The notes beneath the pieces were generated by a model, which was not told where the DNA came from, did not search any database, and worked only from the letters and a program-made list of their open reading frames with translations. Shown here in pieces: positions 24,353 through 37,400 of a stretch of 64,000 nucleotides of DNA. The position numbers were made by a program, and so were the translations under genes. The stretch spans positions 5,394,001 to 5,458,000 of the forward strand of contig NC_092650.1 in the NCBI RefSeq assembly GCF_032118995.1, in the 5' to 3' direction. This stretch comes from Asterias amurensis. Taxonomy: Eukaryota > Echinodermata > Asteroidea > Forcipulatida > Asteriidae. Numbering within the stretch: the stretch's first letter is position 1; each line of letters opens with the position of its first letter.

Positions 24353-24895
24353 GTTGTTCTTTCTTCATTATGTTCAATGGCACTGTAAATAAAAACTGTC
24401 AATAAAAACTGTATATTCGGTTTGCCGTAACAACATGTGTAAATCTACTTTGCTGAGAAAGTTTTTCGGGAACGAGGTCTTGCTTTTTGATCTACTGCCG
24501 CGTAGTAGACTTCTGAATTCAGTACACCACTTGAAAATAAATGTCCTGCTTATTAACTTCTACCTGGATGAAAGGTAGGAAATCGGCCTGGACAACTACT
24601 TTCGCTTAGTGGATCACGGAGACTTCTTGTTATTAACATAACTGCCGCTGAGTGAGTTCTTATTTTCACAAACTCCACAAACGACCTTATAATCCGAGGT
24701 TGTCAATCAAGAACACCTGTTGCCTTTCCTTCAGTACATTTTAAACAATCTGAAAGCTTTGCACTACATGATTGTGTTCGTAAGGTCACATTGCAAAAGG
24801 TATTTTTTTACAGGCAACTTAGGGGCAACCATTGGCACCACACGTGAAAGAAACACTTTTAGCATACAGCAGACTTTTTTCTAATACAAAAAAAA

Positions 24896-25145
24896 TAAAA
24901 AATCCCGATGCAAATTTAACATCTCTTATTTCGTTGCGGTACCCGCTGCCAAAACATACATTAGGATTCGAACTGCCTCTAGCTACCAGGCAACCTCGGT
25001 AGTCTAGTTGGTAAGACACTGCTCTAGAATTGCAAGGGTCGTGGGTTCAAATCCCACCCCAGTAGCATGCCTGTGATATTTTTTCACAGGACTCAGGAAA
25101 GTACTGAGTATACAGTGTTAACACACACCGCTGTATGGGTAAAAA
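24896..25145 (+). mobile_element. tRNA-like SINE (family T)
   Basis: Contains 'ggtagtctagttggtaagac' (A box) and 'gtgggttcaaatcccacc' (B box with a perfect GTGGG/CCCAC T stem). The outer acceptor stem does not pair, so it is a SINE rather than a tRNA gene. The reverse copy at 32597-32852 shares the flanks out to 'gatgcaaatttaacat' and 'tgtatgggtaaaaa'. Confidence 0.65.
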
Positions 25146-25455
25146 ACAAAATTAATAATCTGAAAGCCTTTGCACTACCATGACTACATGATTGTGTTCG
25201 TAAGGTCTCATTGCAAAAGGCTTTTTTTACAGGCATCTTGGAGGCAACCATTGGCGCCACACATGAAAGGAACACTTTGTGGAAGCAAACAGCAGACTTT
25301 TTTCTAATTTTACTGCCTTACTTTCCTCAAGACAATTATGTAGAATTTCAAATTTGAATGTTTGTTCTTCTTTGAATTGCCTGGAAATGGTCGTTTGTAC
25401 AATAGCACTTCACACTTTGTTTTTTGTTTGCGTAATGTAAGAAGTCGAACCTTAT

Positions 25456-28400
25456 TCATGCTGCAAATAGTGTGTTCTGGACACCGGTGAACATAAGAAA
25501 GGACGTCTGAGCTTTCTGCTCCAGTTCAGCCAGCTCGGCGACAGACGGGGCTAAGATGGCAACATGACCTTTGTAACCACTCCCTATACAAAAAAAAAAA
25601 AAGAAGAAAGAAAACAACTATTCATTTTTATGAACATGGTCTAAAATAAAAACCACAACAAAGGTTAGACTTTTGAAATGGGAGATTGCAAAGGAAGCAG
25701 GTACAAAAAAAAAATAAAAAATAAAATAAAATAAACATTCATTTTCTGAACATGGTATAAAATGAAACCCACAACATAGTGAGACTTTTGAAAGGGAAGA
25801 TTGCAGCAGTTATAACAAAACGGCGACGCCCTTCCGATTTAAGCGTCATTATAGAAGCATGCAGGTACAACAACCACAAAATACAAAAATAAACATTAAT
25901 GTTGCTGAACATGCTCTTAAATAAAAACCACAACAAAGTGAGACTTTCGAAATGCGGGATTCCGGCAGGTAGAAGGAAGAGTCAAACTCATTTACCTGTA
26001 TTGATTTTCTTCTGTCCGTACACTACTTTGCCGTCAAATTCATTGGCGGCCACTTTCATGTCTGGTTCTGTCTGATCGATCACAACCCCAAGATGCTCCT
26101 CTATGTCGCCCAGGTACTGCAGGAAAAAACAAGTCTTTACCTTTATAATCGGCCTCGGCAACAATAAAACAAACAACTTTCTGAAATATTATGACTCTCT
26201 TTGAATTAAAGACAGTGGACACTATTGGTAATTGTCAAAGTCTAGCCTTCATAGTTAGTGTATCTCAACTTATGCATAACATAACAAACCTGTGAAAATT
26301 TGAGCTTAATCGATCATCAAACTTGCGAGATATGAATGAAAGAGAAAAACACCCTTGTCACACGAAGGTGTGTGCATTTATATGGTTGATTTCGAGACCT
26401 CAAGTTCTAAATCCGAGGTCTCAAAATCAAATTTGTGGGAAATTACTTCTTTCTCAAAAACTATGCCACTTCAGAGGGTGCCGTTTCTCACAATGTTTTA
26501 TACCATCAACCTCTTCCTATTACTCGTCACCAAGAAAGGTTTTATGCTAATAATTATTTTGAGTAATTACCAATAGTGTCCACTGCCTTTAAGAGAGGCT
26601 ACAGGGGTCGATTTCACAAAGAGTTAAGACTAGTCTTATCTCGAGTTAGGACAAGTTTACTCTTCCTAACTTAGGACTAGCTATACGTTTTTGATATCTC
26701 CTAGGACTAGTCCTAAGTTAGGACTAGTCCTAACTCTTTGTGAAATCCACCCAACATTGGTAATGTGGCAAAAACCTCGACTTCTGGTGTGCTGACTGTC
26801 TCTAATAGTAATGTTGTTTTCTAAGACATCTTGAAATCAAGAAACAGTATTTGGAATGGCAGCGAAAATGCTACTTCTGGTGTGCAGACTCTCCCTGAAT
26901 CAATTTAAGGCACTGAACACTATTGGTAATTACTCAAAAATAATTTTTAGCATAAATCCTTACTTGGTTACAAGCAGTGGAGAGCTGTTGATAGTATAAA
27001 ACATTGTGAGAAACAGCTCCCTCTGTAGTAATTTAGTTTTCGAGAAAGAAGTAATTTTCCACGAATTTGATTTAGAGACCTCAGAATTAGATTTTGAGGT
27101 CTCGTAATCAAGCTTCTCGCAACTGTTCGCACAAACGTTTTTTATCTTTGGATCGAGTGATGCGCATAACGTGATGTCAATATGGCGGCGCCCTGAAATG
27201 AACATGGCGCTCACTGGATGTAGTATTTTTTTAAACTTAGTTTTTGCTGTATGTAGTCTTCTTTTCTTCATCATTTCTTCAACTAATTAACTTTGTTACT
27301 TTAAAGCTTCATTCTAAATCACCGAAAATACAATGTAATTATGTTTGTGACAATGAAATAATACCGTATGCTTGTCCGCCATTTTAAAAACCACTCGCCA
27401 ACACCTCAGAAGTATGTTAGTTGCCAACGTTCGCCAACGGTGGCGGCACACAACTTGTCCACTTGAAATTGTTGGCAAACGTGCACAACTATTGGCAACG
27501 TTTGCGCGAGTGGAATGCACCCCTGTTCAGCTTCTTACCTGCATTTCATTGTACCATATACAGCATCCTCCTTGCTGCTTTAAGGCTGTTTTTGTACAGC
27601 CTCGGCCACGACTGGAACACGAATGATACCACACCTATCGGGGAAAAATCAACTGCACATCAGAAACCATTTGGTCAAATTCAGGAAAGTTGCCCAGCTG
27701 TGAAGCAGCTGAAAGCAGAACATACCGCTTAGCAAATTCTTTGCTAAGCAAATAATGAGGTTGGCACCAATCACACCAAAGGAAAGTTGATGTCATTTTG
27801 GCTGGTGACCTACTTCTGCTAAGCATTACTTGTTGTGCGTACAGGCTTTTACGAAATTGGGCCCAGTATATTTTATTTGGAAGAGTAATTTTTGACCACA
27901 CTAGTAACTGGGTTGAGTTATTGTTTAAGAAGATCAAAATCAGTACAAGTGTCATCACATTAACTTACCTTTTCCGGTACTGTGGACACAAACGAAATGG
28001 CAAGGCCCATTCTAAAATGAAGAAACAACAGAAACACATTTTTCAAAAAACCAACACACATTTTGCAGGAAAATAAAAGTAAACAAGTTTATCGCATCTG
28101 GTAAGTCTCCTGCCACCTAGCGTAACACCACTGCAAACTGAAAAAAATCAGTGCCTTAACTGTTTGTCATTGTTTTCACTAAAATCACAACCAACGAGTC
28201 TGGGGCCAATTTCATAGAGCTGCTTAAGCAAAATATTTGCTTAAGCACGAAAATAGCTCGCTTATTTTACACATGTTACTGTCCAAAATTTCCTGCCATA
28301 TACATTGCTTATGACTAGTATTAAGCTGATTTTACTAAGCAATGAACTTTTTGCTTAAGCAATTTTTTTCGCTTAAGCAGCTCTATGAAATTGGGCCCAG

Positions 28401-31400
28401 ATTTGGTGATTTGGGGCTTTGTCCACAACTATTTTAAAATTTTATCGATGATTTCTTACCTGTCAGCTCGTCCCACACGACCAATCCGATGGACGTAGTT
28501 CTCTTTTTCGTCAGGGAGCGTGACATTCACAACTGTGGACAAACCATCATGAGGGGAAAGCTCAATTAAAGGCACTGGACAATATTGGTAATTACTCAAA
28601 TATTTATTAGCATAAAAACTTACTTGGTCATGAGCAATGGAGAGCTGTTGATAGTATAAATCATTGTGAGAAACGGCTCCCTCTGAAGTAACATAGTTTT
28701 TGAGAAAGAAGTCATTTCACTCTAAAATATTTAAATTGAATGTGAAATATCAACTGAGGTCTCGAATTCAAGGCATCTGAAAGCACACAACTTGTGCAAC
28801 AACAGTGTTTTTTTACCCTCATTATTTTCTCACAACTTCGGCATCCAATTGAGTCCAAATTTGTCACAGGTTTGTTGTTTAATGCATATGTTGAGATACT
28901 CCAAGTTAGAAGACTGGTCTTTGACAATTACCAAAGATGTCCAGTGCCTTTAAAGAATGAGAAATAATACATCCCTTTCGTCTTTATCAACTCACACCTG
29001 TTATCCCCATGTAATTCCCTGTCTAAACAATGGACCCTTATCTTGTAATTGAATCAAGAACAAATCAGTAAGTACTGCTGACTGCTGCTCATCCATTAAG
29101 TTTTATGACAATATATGAACACACTCATTGAAAAGGGCGTATAATTTCTAAGTTTTCTTTTGGTGACCAAACTCATAAAGCGATTATATCTTTGTACAGA
29201 TTGTTACAATAATCAATGAGGCTTACCATATGGGATACCTTTGACGTCAATTCCTCTAGCCGCTACATCAGTGCAAATCAAGAAGCGTACCTGACAATCC
29301 TAGAAAAGACAATAAAGAGGATGTATCAGACAGTTGCGGGCAGAGTTCACTTTGCAGCAGTATCTCATCACTTGTGTTACCACGGCTCGATTTCACAAAG
29401 AGCTAAGATTGATCTTAAGATGTGTATCGACCTAAACTGCTAAGCAATGTGTGATAATAGTAATAATAATAATAATTTGGGGGGCTAATAATCCTTACTC
29501 GCAGCTAGAGCAGAATTGTGAAGGACGCGGCTACAACGTGTTCGAGCAGCAGGCATGCAAGGGCGCCTTCAGCTGCCAGCCACGTCAACCCGACCTCGGA
29601 GCACAGCCAAGATCAAAAGTGTTTGATTTCTCCAGAGGGAGGAAAACCGGATGGACTGGAAAACCCTCGTGGCACAGCAGAGAACCAACGCACAACTTAA
29701 CTCACATATGGCACTGGCCGGGAATCGAACCGGGGTCACCCTGGTGAGAGGCGAGCGCTTTACGCACAAGCCAACCGTGCCATGTCACATTACAAATCAC
29801 TATGGCAATATAGACTATTCATCTTAAGATGTGTCTATGTTCAATATGAAGTTTGGCCAAAGAAATTTAACAGGATTGAAACTTCCCCACCAGGTGATCA
29901 AGCGCAAGAAAAATAGACAACGGAGTTTCTTCCAAACCAAATTCAGAAGAAGCCTGAAGAAAATGTTAGACACATCAATTTTATACCTTGAATCTTTGAA
30001 GGTTCTCCCGACGTTCTGGCGGCTTCCTGTCACCATGGAGACAGACACACGAGAACTGATGGTCAGCAGAACTGTTTGGACCTTTAAATTAAAACCAAAA
30101 TTCATGAAAAGAAGGAAGGTAGCTGTTGTAAACCTTTAACCAAGCAAAATGACCCGCGGTTTAAATGCAAAAAGTGGTAATGACCTCAATTTAACGTCAA
30201 GTACAAGAATTAAATGTATACAGAAACCACTATTACTTAAAACCCACAAAAAGATAAACAAAAACAGATTTTCAGAATTTGGGGTAACAAATTTGTTGGT
30301 GAAATTTATTTAATTGATACAGGACAAACTAACGAAGACATCTAATCTGTGTGGACTGGGTGAATTATAAAAATCTTAAGATTTATTGAAAACTTTGTGA
30401 ATTTGAGTTTTTGGTCCAAAATAAACAAAATCCAACATGCCGATGTCCCTGGGAATTCTGTCTGCCGCCGATTTGGTCCCCCTCATGGAAAATCAACGTT
30501 AGCTGATGTAAGAGGATGATTCAAAAGAGGGCGCTATCATAAGTAGTTGGGGGACAGAATCTCCTGCCACACAGGCATGGTCAAATTTTCAGATTTGGGG
30601 TCAAAAATTTGTTGGTGATTTTGTGGGTTCAAATGATACAGAACGGACTACCAAAGACATATTATCTGAGGGGACTAGGGTAAATTATCAAAATTTTGAG
30701 ATTTATTAAGAATTTTGTTAGTTTGTGTTTTGGGTCCAAAATCGTAAAAAAATCCACCATGCTGGTATGGTCAAATTTTCATGAACACCAACCAGACAAG
30801 CTGAAAAACAACAACAAAACCACGGAGAATATACTTTTACAATAAAATACTATAAAAAATAAAAGACCATATATGACTTATATTTTGGAAGAGTAAAAAC
30901 ATACCGCCTCCCATCGATGCTAAGTACCTCTCTGCATTGTCACAATCTACCTTGGTGCGACAGAATAAGATGCCTCGATCCATCTTGTGCTCAGCAATGG
31001 CCTTAAGGAGGTAGTCAATCTTCAAGATCTTGACCCCTTCAGAAAGCGTCTCTATTCAAAGACAAAAGATAGTTTTTTGTTTATGAAAATGTATTTGTTT
31101 ATTTATCACACATCCAACATCAACAAGTATGGGAAGATCAGGAAGAAATGCTCAGATTTAGAAGATTAATTAATAATTTTAATCGTTTTAATAAAAGTGA
31201 ATTTTGCCCTTACCACTGTTCTGACTGCCATACTGTATGTTGTCTCTTTTGTGCACTCCATCAGTCTAACAGACACATCAAAGGTTGAAATAAAGTAAGG
31301 AATGCAAATCTTATATGAACATAAGGACTATCTCTAATGAGTTGGGGTGGTTCTTCTTTCTCCAGAAGACGATCAGTAGAGCATAGCCTGATCGAAACGT

Positions 31401-34400
31401 TGAGTTGAAACAAGGTTCTTTTCAGAACCACCCCAACTCATCAGACATAGTCATAACATGGAGTTACCGCAAACCTTTCCATATCGTATTTCCACCATGC
31501 AAAGTTTCAAATCCTTCTAATGCAAATCTTTTTTTTGGACTCTCATTTATACTGCACTGTTCGACTGAAAATTCCCTTAGTTTTCCTTCAAATCATGGCC
31601 CCATATTAACCCAATGGACCCTTCCCATGAAATATGCTAATAACATTCACTCATGCGTACAGATCCTGTTGGTTGGCAAACGCCATAGAGTTGTGCACTA
31701 AGCAGACGCGCAATCGCGTCTGCGTCACGCACCCATTAGCCGTGTACAAAACAGCGCGATAATCCCTCATTTTGCCAACCAAAACGTTAGTGCGCACGCG
31801 CTACGTGCAATTTACATATTTCATGGGAAGGGTCTATTCTATGATTGGGAGCACATTGCGCCACAGCACCTTCTAAACCATCACATGGTGCTAAGCAAAA
31901 AGGAGTAGGTCCGATAATTTAAACGAAGTCCCACATACTTTGCATGAAAATACTGAATGTTGAAGTGCCTTGTTGAGCGTCACTGAGTGAGGGATATGCA
32001 AGTTAAAGCCATTGGACCCTTTCGGTAAACAGTGTTGTCCAAGGCCCACACTTTGTGTACCACAACTTCTATATCAAATAACAAACCTGTGAAATTTAGG
32101 CTCAATCGGTCATCGGAGTCGGGAGAAAACAACGGAAAAACCCACCCTTGTTTCCGCGCGTTTCGCCGTGTCATGACATGTGTTTAAAATAAATCCGTAA
32201 TTCTCGTTAACGAGAATTCATATTGTTTTGCTGTTTTCTCAAAAAGTAAAGCATTTCATGGAATAATATTTCAAGAGAAGTCTCTCACCATTGCCTTCTG
32301 TAAACCCTGTAAGTTATTTGTAAATCTGTGAACTTTTTCTTTTTTTTCTGAACCGAAAGGGTCCAATGGCTTTAAGAAGCCACTGTTATTATCATCACAA
32401 TAATCCTGGCTGGGCCATTTTGAGAGACAGTGTCCCTCTGTCTTATGTACAGTGTAGCTCATTTTATGAACCGAAACAACACTTTGCTGATCAGAGACAC
32501 TTCAGTTTGGTGAGCTAGACCACTCGACCATGACAAGTCAAATATGATTCCAGGCTTCCAAATATGATGAATAAAAGTATATTTCAATAGTATTAATTTT
32601 GGTTATTACTCATACACCGATGTGTGTTAGCACTGTATACTCAGTACTTTCCCGAGTCCTGTGAAAAAATATCACAGGTATGTTACTCGGGTGGGATTCG
32701 AACCCATGACCCTTGCAATTCTAGAGCAGTGTCTTACCAACTAGACTACCGAGGTTGCCCTGCAACTAGAGGCAGTTCGAATCCTATGTTTTGGCAGCGG
32801 GTACCGCAACGATACATGTATAATAGATGTTAAATTTGCATCGGGGATAAAGAATATTAATTTTGGTTTTTACCCATACACCGATGTGTGTTTACCCGTA
32901 CACCGATGTTTGTTAGCACATACAGTGCTAACACACATCGGTGTATGGGTAAAAACCAAAATTAATATTCTTTATCCCCGATGCAAATTTAACATCTATT
33001 ATATTTCAATAGAATAAAAAAAGTATGAAAATCAGTGGCCTACCTGCACTTTTGGTCCTTTGCGTTGCCATGATGCATCATTAATAGGGTCTACTTTGAC
33101 AACCTGTTATCAATAAACAAAAACAACTGATTACAAAAGTCAAATATGTTTGTGGCAGGAGATTTGTCCCCCCCATACAACAAACTGTGTACAAACTACT
33201 TGATAGCGCCCTCTTTTGAACCATCCTCCTTCAGCCCATGTTTTATTTTCCATAATGGGGGACAGAATCTCCGGCGGACAGATTCCCTGGGACACTGGCA
33301 CTCTACCATAGAGATATATAAGAACTAGAGGGCGCACTGGCCTATATACGCGCTCCGGCATGCGCACAAGCGGCCATTTATTAAGTTGACAAAACTGGCA
33401 TCCCACAGCGTGTGTTTGTGCGGCCACTTTGTAAGTTGAACAAAACAGCATCGCGTAGCGTTCAATAAACACAAACTCCAACGTGTGTTTCATATTCAAC
33501 GTGCATATATAATGGCGCGCGCGTGTCTCCTTGCGGTCCCGTCGCCTTTGTGCAAGAAGCATCACCCGTGCGCCCTCTAGTTCTTATATATAACTCTATG
33601 CACTCTACCAACAGAGCCATCTACCTCGTAATGTTGGCAATGTCCATATTTCATCAATATTTTGCCTTTGGAGTTGCGACTCAGAAGCCATTCAACCTGT
33701 ACTGCCGCATACTTAGCCAGGGATCACACCCAAGTTCACAAGACACAACCTTGGAAGCAGCTGAGGAGAGAAATCACCTTTCGGCTCAGTTGGTAGAGCG
33801 ACAGCACATTAAACTGGAGTTGGTAGGTTGAAATCCCGTTACAGTAAATTTTCCTTTATTCAAAATTAACTACAAGTAAAGTTCCCCTGTGATACATTAG
33901 TAAATACAATACTTACGACATGATGAACAGTCTCCGGCACACTATCTTGCCCCTTCAAGTCGACCCATGTTGGGAAATGCATCAGTTTCTCCTGAAAAAA
34001 AAAAAAAATCCACACAATATTTTTTTAAAGGACAATAAGTTAAATAAGTTGTACAGATATGTTATATTCAAATCATGAGAATTTGTTTTTGCTTTTTACA
34101 CTGCATACATGTACTTGGTGCTTTCCCAGGTCTAGCAGGGGAGGGGATTCAAACCAACCCAAGTAGCAGACCTTACATGCCTTAGGTATTTCTTCTTCTG
34201 CAGGATTTGAAGAAAAAAAAAACCGGAGTATTCCGAAACATCGGTGTAGGGTAAACCCAAAGATAACTATTTCAATTTCAGTTCAATTCAATATACATTT
34301 ATTTCCACAAAACATTTCCACAATATTATAGTAATACACACAGGTATATATAAATGATAGGAAAAAAGAAGAAGAATAAACTGGCGGAAAACGCGTGGAG

Positions 34401-37400
34401 GCAAGGCCCAAAATAAGCCAGGTAGCTTGTAGTAACTATCTGCTACCTGTCAGCATTCTTTGCAATGAAAATTCCAGCTGTTCCCAACGTTTTAGTAGAA
34501 TAACAAGTAAATGCAAAAACTAAAACTGAGTGTAAAACAAACTCACAAATCTTGACTCAAAATTAAGAACACACAACAACAACATTCAATATACTTACGG
34601 CAAGTTTCTTGACTTCAAAAGAATGTAGCGTGGCTGAGCAAACAACCATCTGTTATATGGAGGATAAAAACAAATGGGAGCTGTTGCAAAAAATTTTGTA
34701 TAAACAAAAGAGGGGCAATATAGGAGGTCCACGGTTGCAGGCAATAGTAAAATAATAATAACATTTGTAAAGCGCTTTCCACAGGTGTTTCAAAGCGCTT
34801 TTGCATTGTCTGAAAAGATGTCTTTTTAAGCGAGTCTTAAATGAGCGGATTAAGGATGAGTCACGGATGTGAAGAGGGAGCGTGTTCCAGCAATTTGGTG
34901 CAGCTACTGAGAATGCTCTATCACCTTAGCGGGTATTCGTGCGTGGACCATTGGAAAGTTGAAAATGGATGTTGGATGTTGATCGAAGGCTCATGGATGA
35001 AGAAGGCGACTTTTGGGAGATGAGACTATTGATGTATGCTTGTGTGTCTACAACTTGGATATTAAATGTTTGTTTTTCCACCAGAGATAATATTATAAGA
35101 ATCTGTAGTTACATGTACCTGTAGCCTCTTGCCATCCATGGTGACCTTGGGTATCTGGTCGTACATACGGGTTATCTGTTGACCATAACCAGCCGACAGT
35201 AGCCCATCCTACAGTGTTAAAAGGTAATAATGTTATTTACACAACACCAAAGTAGATCCTTGTAATCTGGGCCTTATTTCACAATGCCTGTAAGCATAAA
35301 AACTTGCTAAGCTCAGAAAAATCTTGCTTAACAGAATTTGGTTACCATCATACTGATGACAAGGATAGTACAGGGGACCCGTCTGCAATTAGCTCAATTT
35401 CCATTTTCTGAAATTGGGCGCTGGATACAGAAATGCTACTTACCGCTTCATCTAGAATGAAAAACTGGACCTGCAAAAATGAAAGAAATAAAAAACAGTA
35501 AAAACTGTCTGCAATAGTTTTCATACGTTTAATATATGATTGCTTTTTTAAAGAGTAAATTATTTCCAATCTCATAGTTTTCAATAAAGACACCATAAAC
35601 CAACCCTATGAAAACTGCATCAAAATGTCGTGAGAATACAATAATATTTTGTGAAGTCATAAGAAACTTTAGTCATTGTCAGTTAATTAACTTGCGAAAC
35701 CCCTACCTTTGTTTTCAAACTACATAATAATGATTTACTTTGATTTGCATGGCTAGCACCCTCTGGCAGCTCCATGAAATTATCTTTCTGTTATGGGCCG
35801 AAGACCGACAATGACGTGTCTGTGGTGTCTTCACCCAACAGATTAAAAAACAACAACTGGTCTGTCTTTATTACAGGGGTCTAATGCAAGGGTCAACCTT
35901 ATTTTTTTACCATAATTCCAGTTATGCTTACCTGATTAAGTGAGAGTTTCCCAGTACTTATGAGGTCTTCAATTCTCCCAGGGGTAGCCACTACTATATC
36001 CACCTGGGTGAGTTATAAAGAAACAAAGCAATAAATGGTTATAGGAACACGTTGCCTTGGATCGGACGAGTTGGTCTATGAAAAGCGTTTGAAACAGTTT
36101 GTTATGAAATGCATATGGTTAGAAAGATATTTTAAAAGCAGAATGGGATGATACACACAAGTATCACTAAAAATTGCACGGTTTTACGTTGCGAACTAAC
36201 ATGGTCGGCCATTTACGAGAGTCAAAGTTTTGAAATCGCCGACCGTGTTTGTCGACGAGGTTAAGCGAAAACCATGCAATTTCAAGGCATATTTTCCTTG
36301 GAACAATTCTCTGGGGTTTTCCTGCCACTTCTAAATCTGAAGTTTCTCCGTTGTCTTCTCACCTTGTCTAGCTGAATAGGCTTGGACAAGAATTATCATA
36401 GATGTAGAAACAGTTTAAGTTTAAAGGAATTGCTATTACTGTTTTTCTTTTTCTCTGAGACAGTTCATTTAACCCATGAAAATGAACACCATAACAAAAT
36501 CACAGTTGAAGAAATAAGTTTGATCCATAGAGTTATATATAAGAACTAGAGGGCGCACGAGTGATGCTTCGTGCACAAACGCCACGGGACCGCAAGATGA
36601 CAAGCGTGTCATTCTGCATGCGCGTTGAATATGAAATACACGTTTGAATTTTTTTTTACTGAACGCTCACGCGATGCTGTTTGTTCAACTTACAAAATGG
36701 CCACACAAACACACGCTGTGAGATACCTGTTTTGTCAACTTAGAAAATGGCCGCCTGCGCGCATGCCGGAGCGCGTATATAGACCAGTGCCCTCTAGTTC
36801 TTATATATAACTCTATGATGCTATATGATCTTTACCCCCGGTCTTCCATGCTCTGTCCCTGCAAATGGCCATACCCTGGAGAATGTCCACCCCTGCTCTG
36901 GGCCCAATTTCATAGAGCTGCTTAAGCACAAAATTTTGCTTAAGCAAAAAAAATCCTTGCTTAGTAAAATCAGATTACCGGCCAAGACTCCACTCAATTG
37001 TTATGCTAAGTAAACAACAGCTAAATACCAGTCATAAGCAATATATATGACATGAAATTTTGGCCAGTAACATGTGTAAAACAAGCGAGCTATTTTTTTG
37101 CTTAAGCAGCTCTATGAAATTGGCCCCTGGTAAAGGGCGGCAGGAAAACCCTAGGGTATTCTGGGAACATTTTAACTGGAACCCCCTGAAGAAGGGACAC
37201 AGTGTTAAAGTGCCATGGGTAACATTCCACGTTGATTAAAGGCACTGGACACTATTGGTAATTGTCAAAGACCAGTCTTCTCACTTGGTGTATCTCAACA
37301 TATATGCATAAAATAGCAAACCTGTGAAAATTTGAGCTCAATCAGTCGTCGAAGTTGCAAGATACACGTAACAATGAAAGAAAAAACACCCTTGTCACAC

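Noticed and set aside
24985-25066. tRNA gene with good A and B boxes
   Set aside because: The acceptor stem does not pair, and the same flanks recur at 32597-32852, so it is a SINE.
29700-29775. tRNA gene with paired TGGCAC/GTGCCA ends
   Set aside because: The head continues into a SINE body and an ATT tail, and a diverged relative exists at 44290-44440.
31336-31443. Hammerhead-ribozyme or Penelope-like terminus
   Set aside because: The 'cgaaacgt' motif is suggestive, but no complete ribozyme core could be traced, so only a foldback repeat is called.
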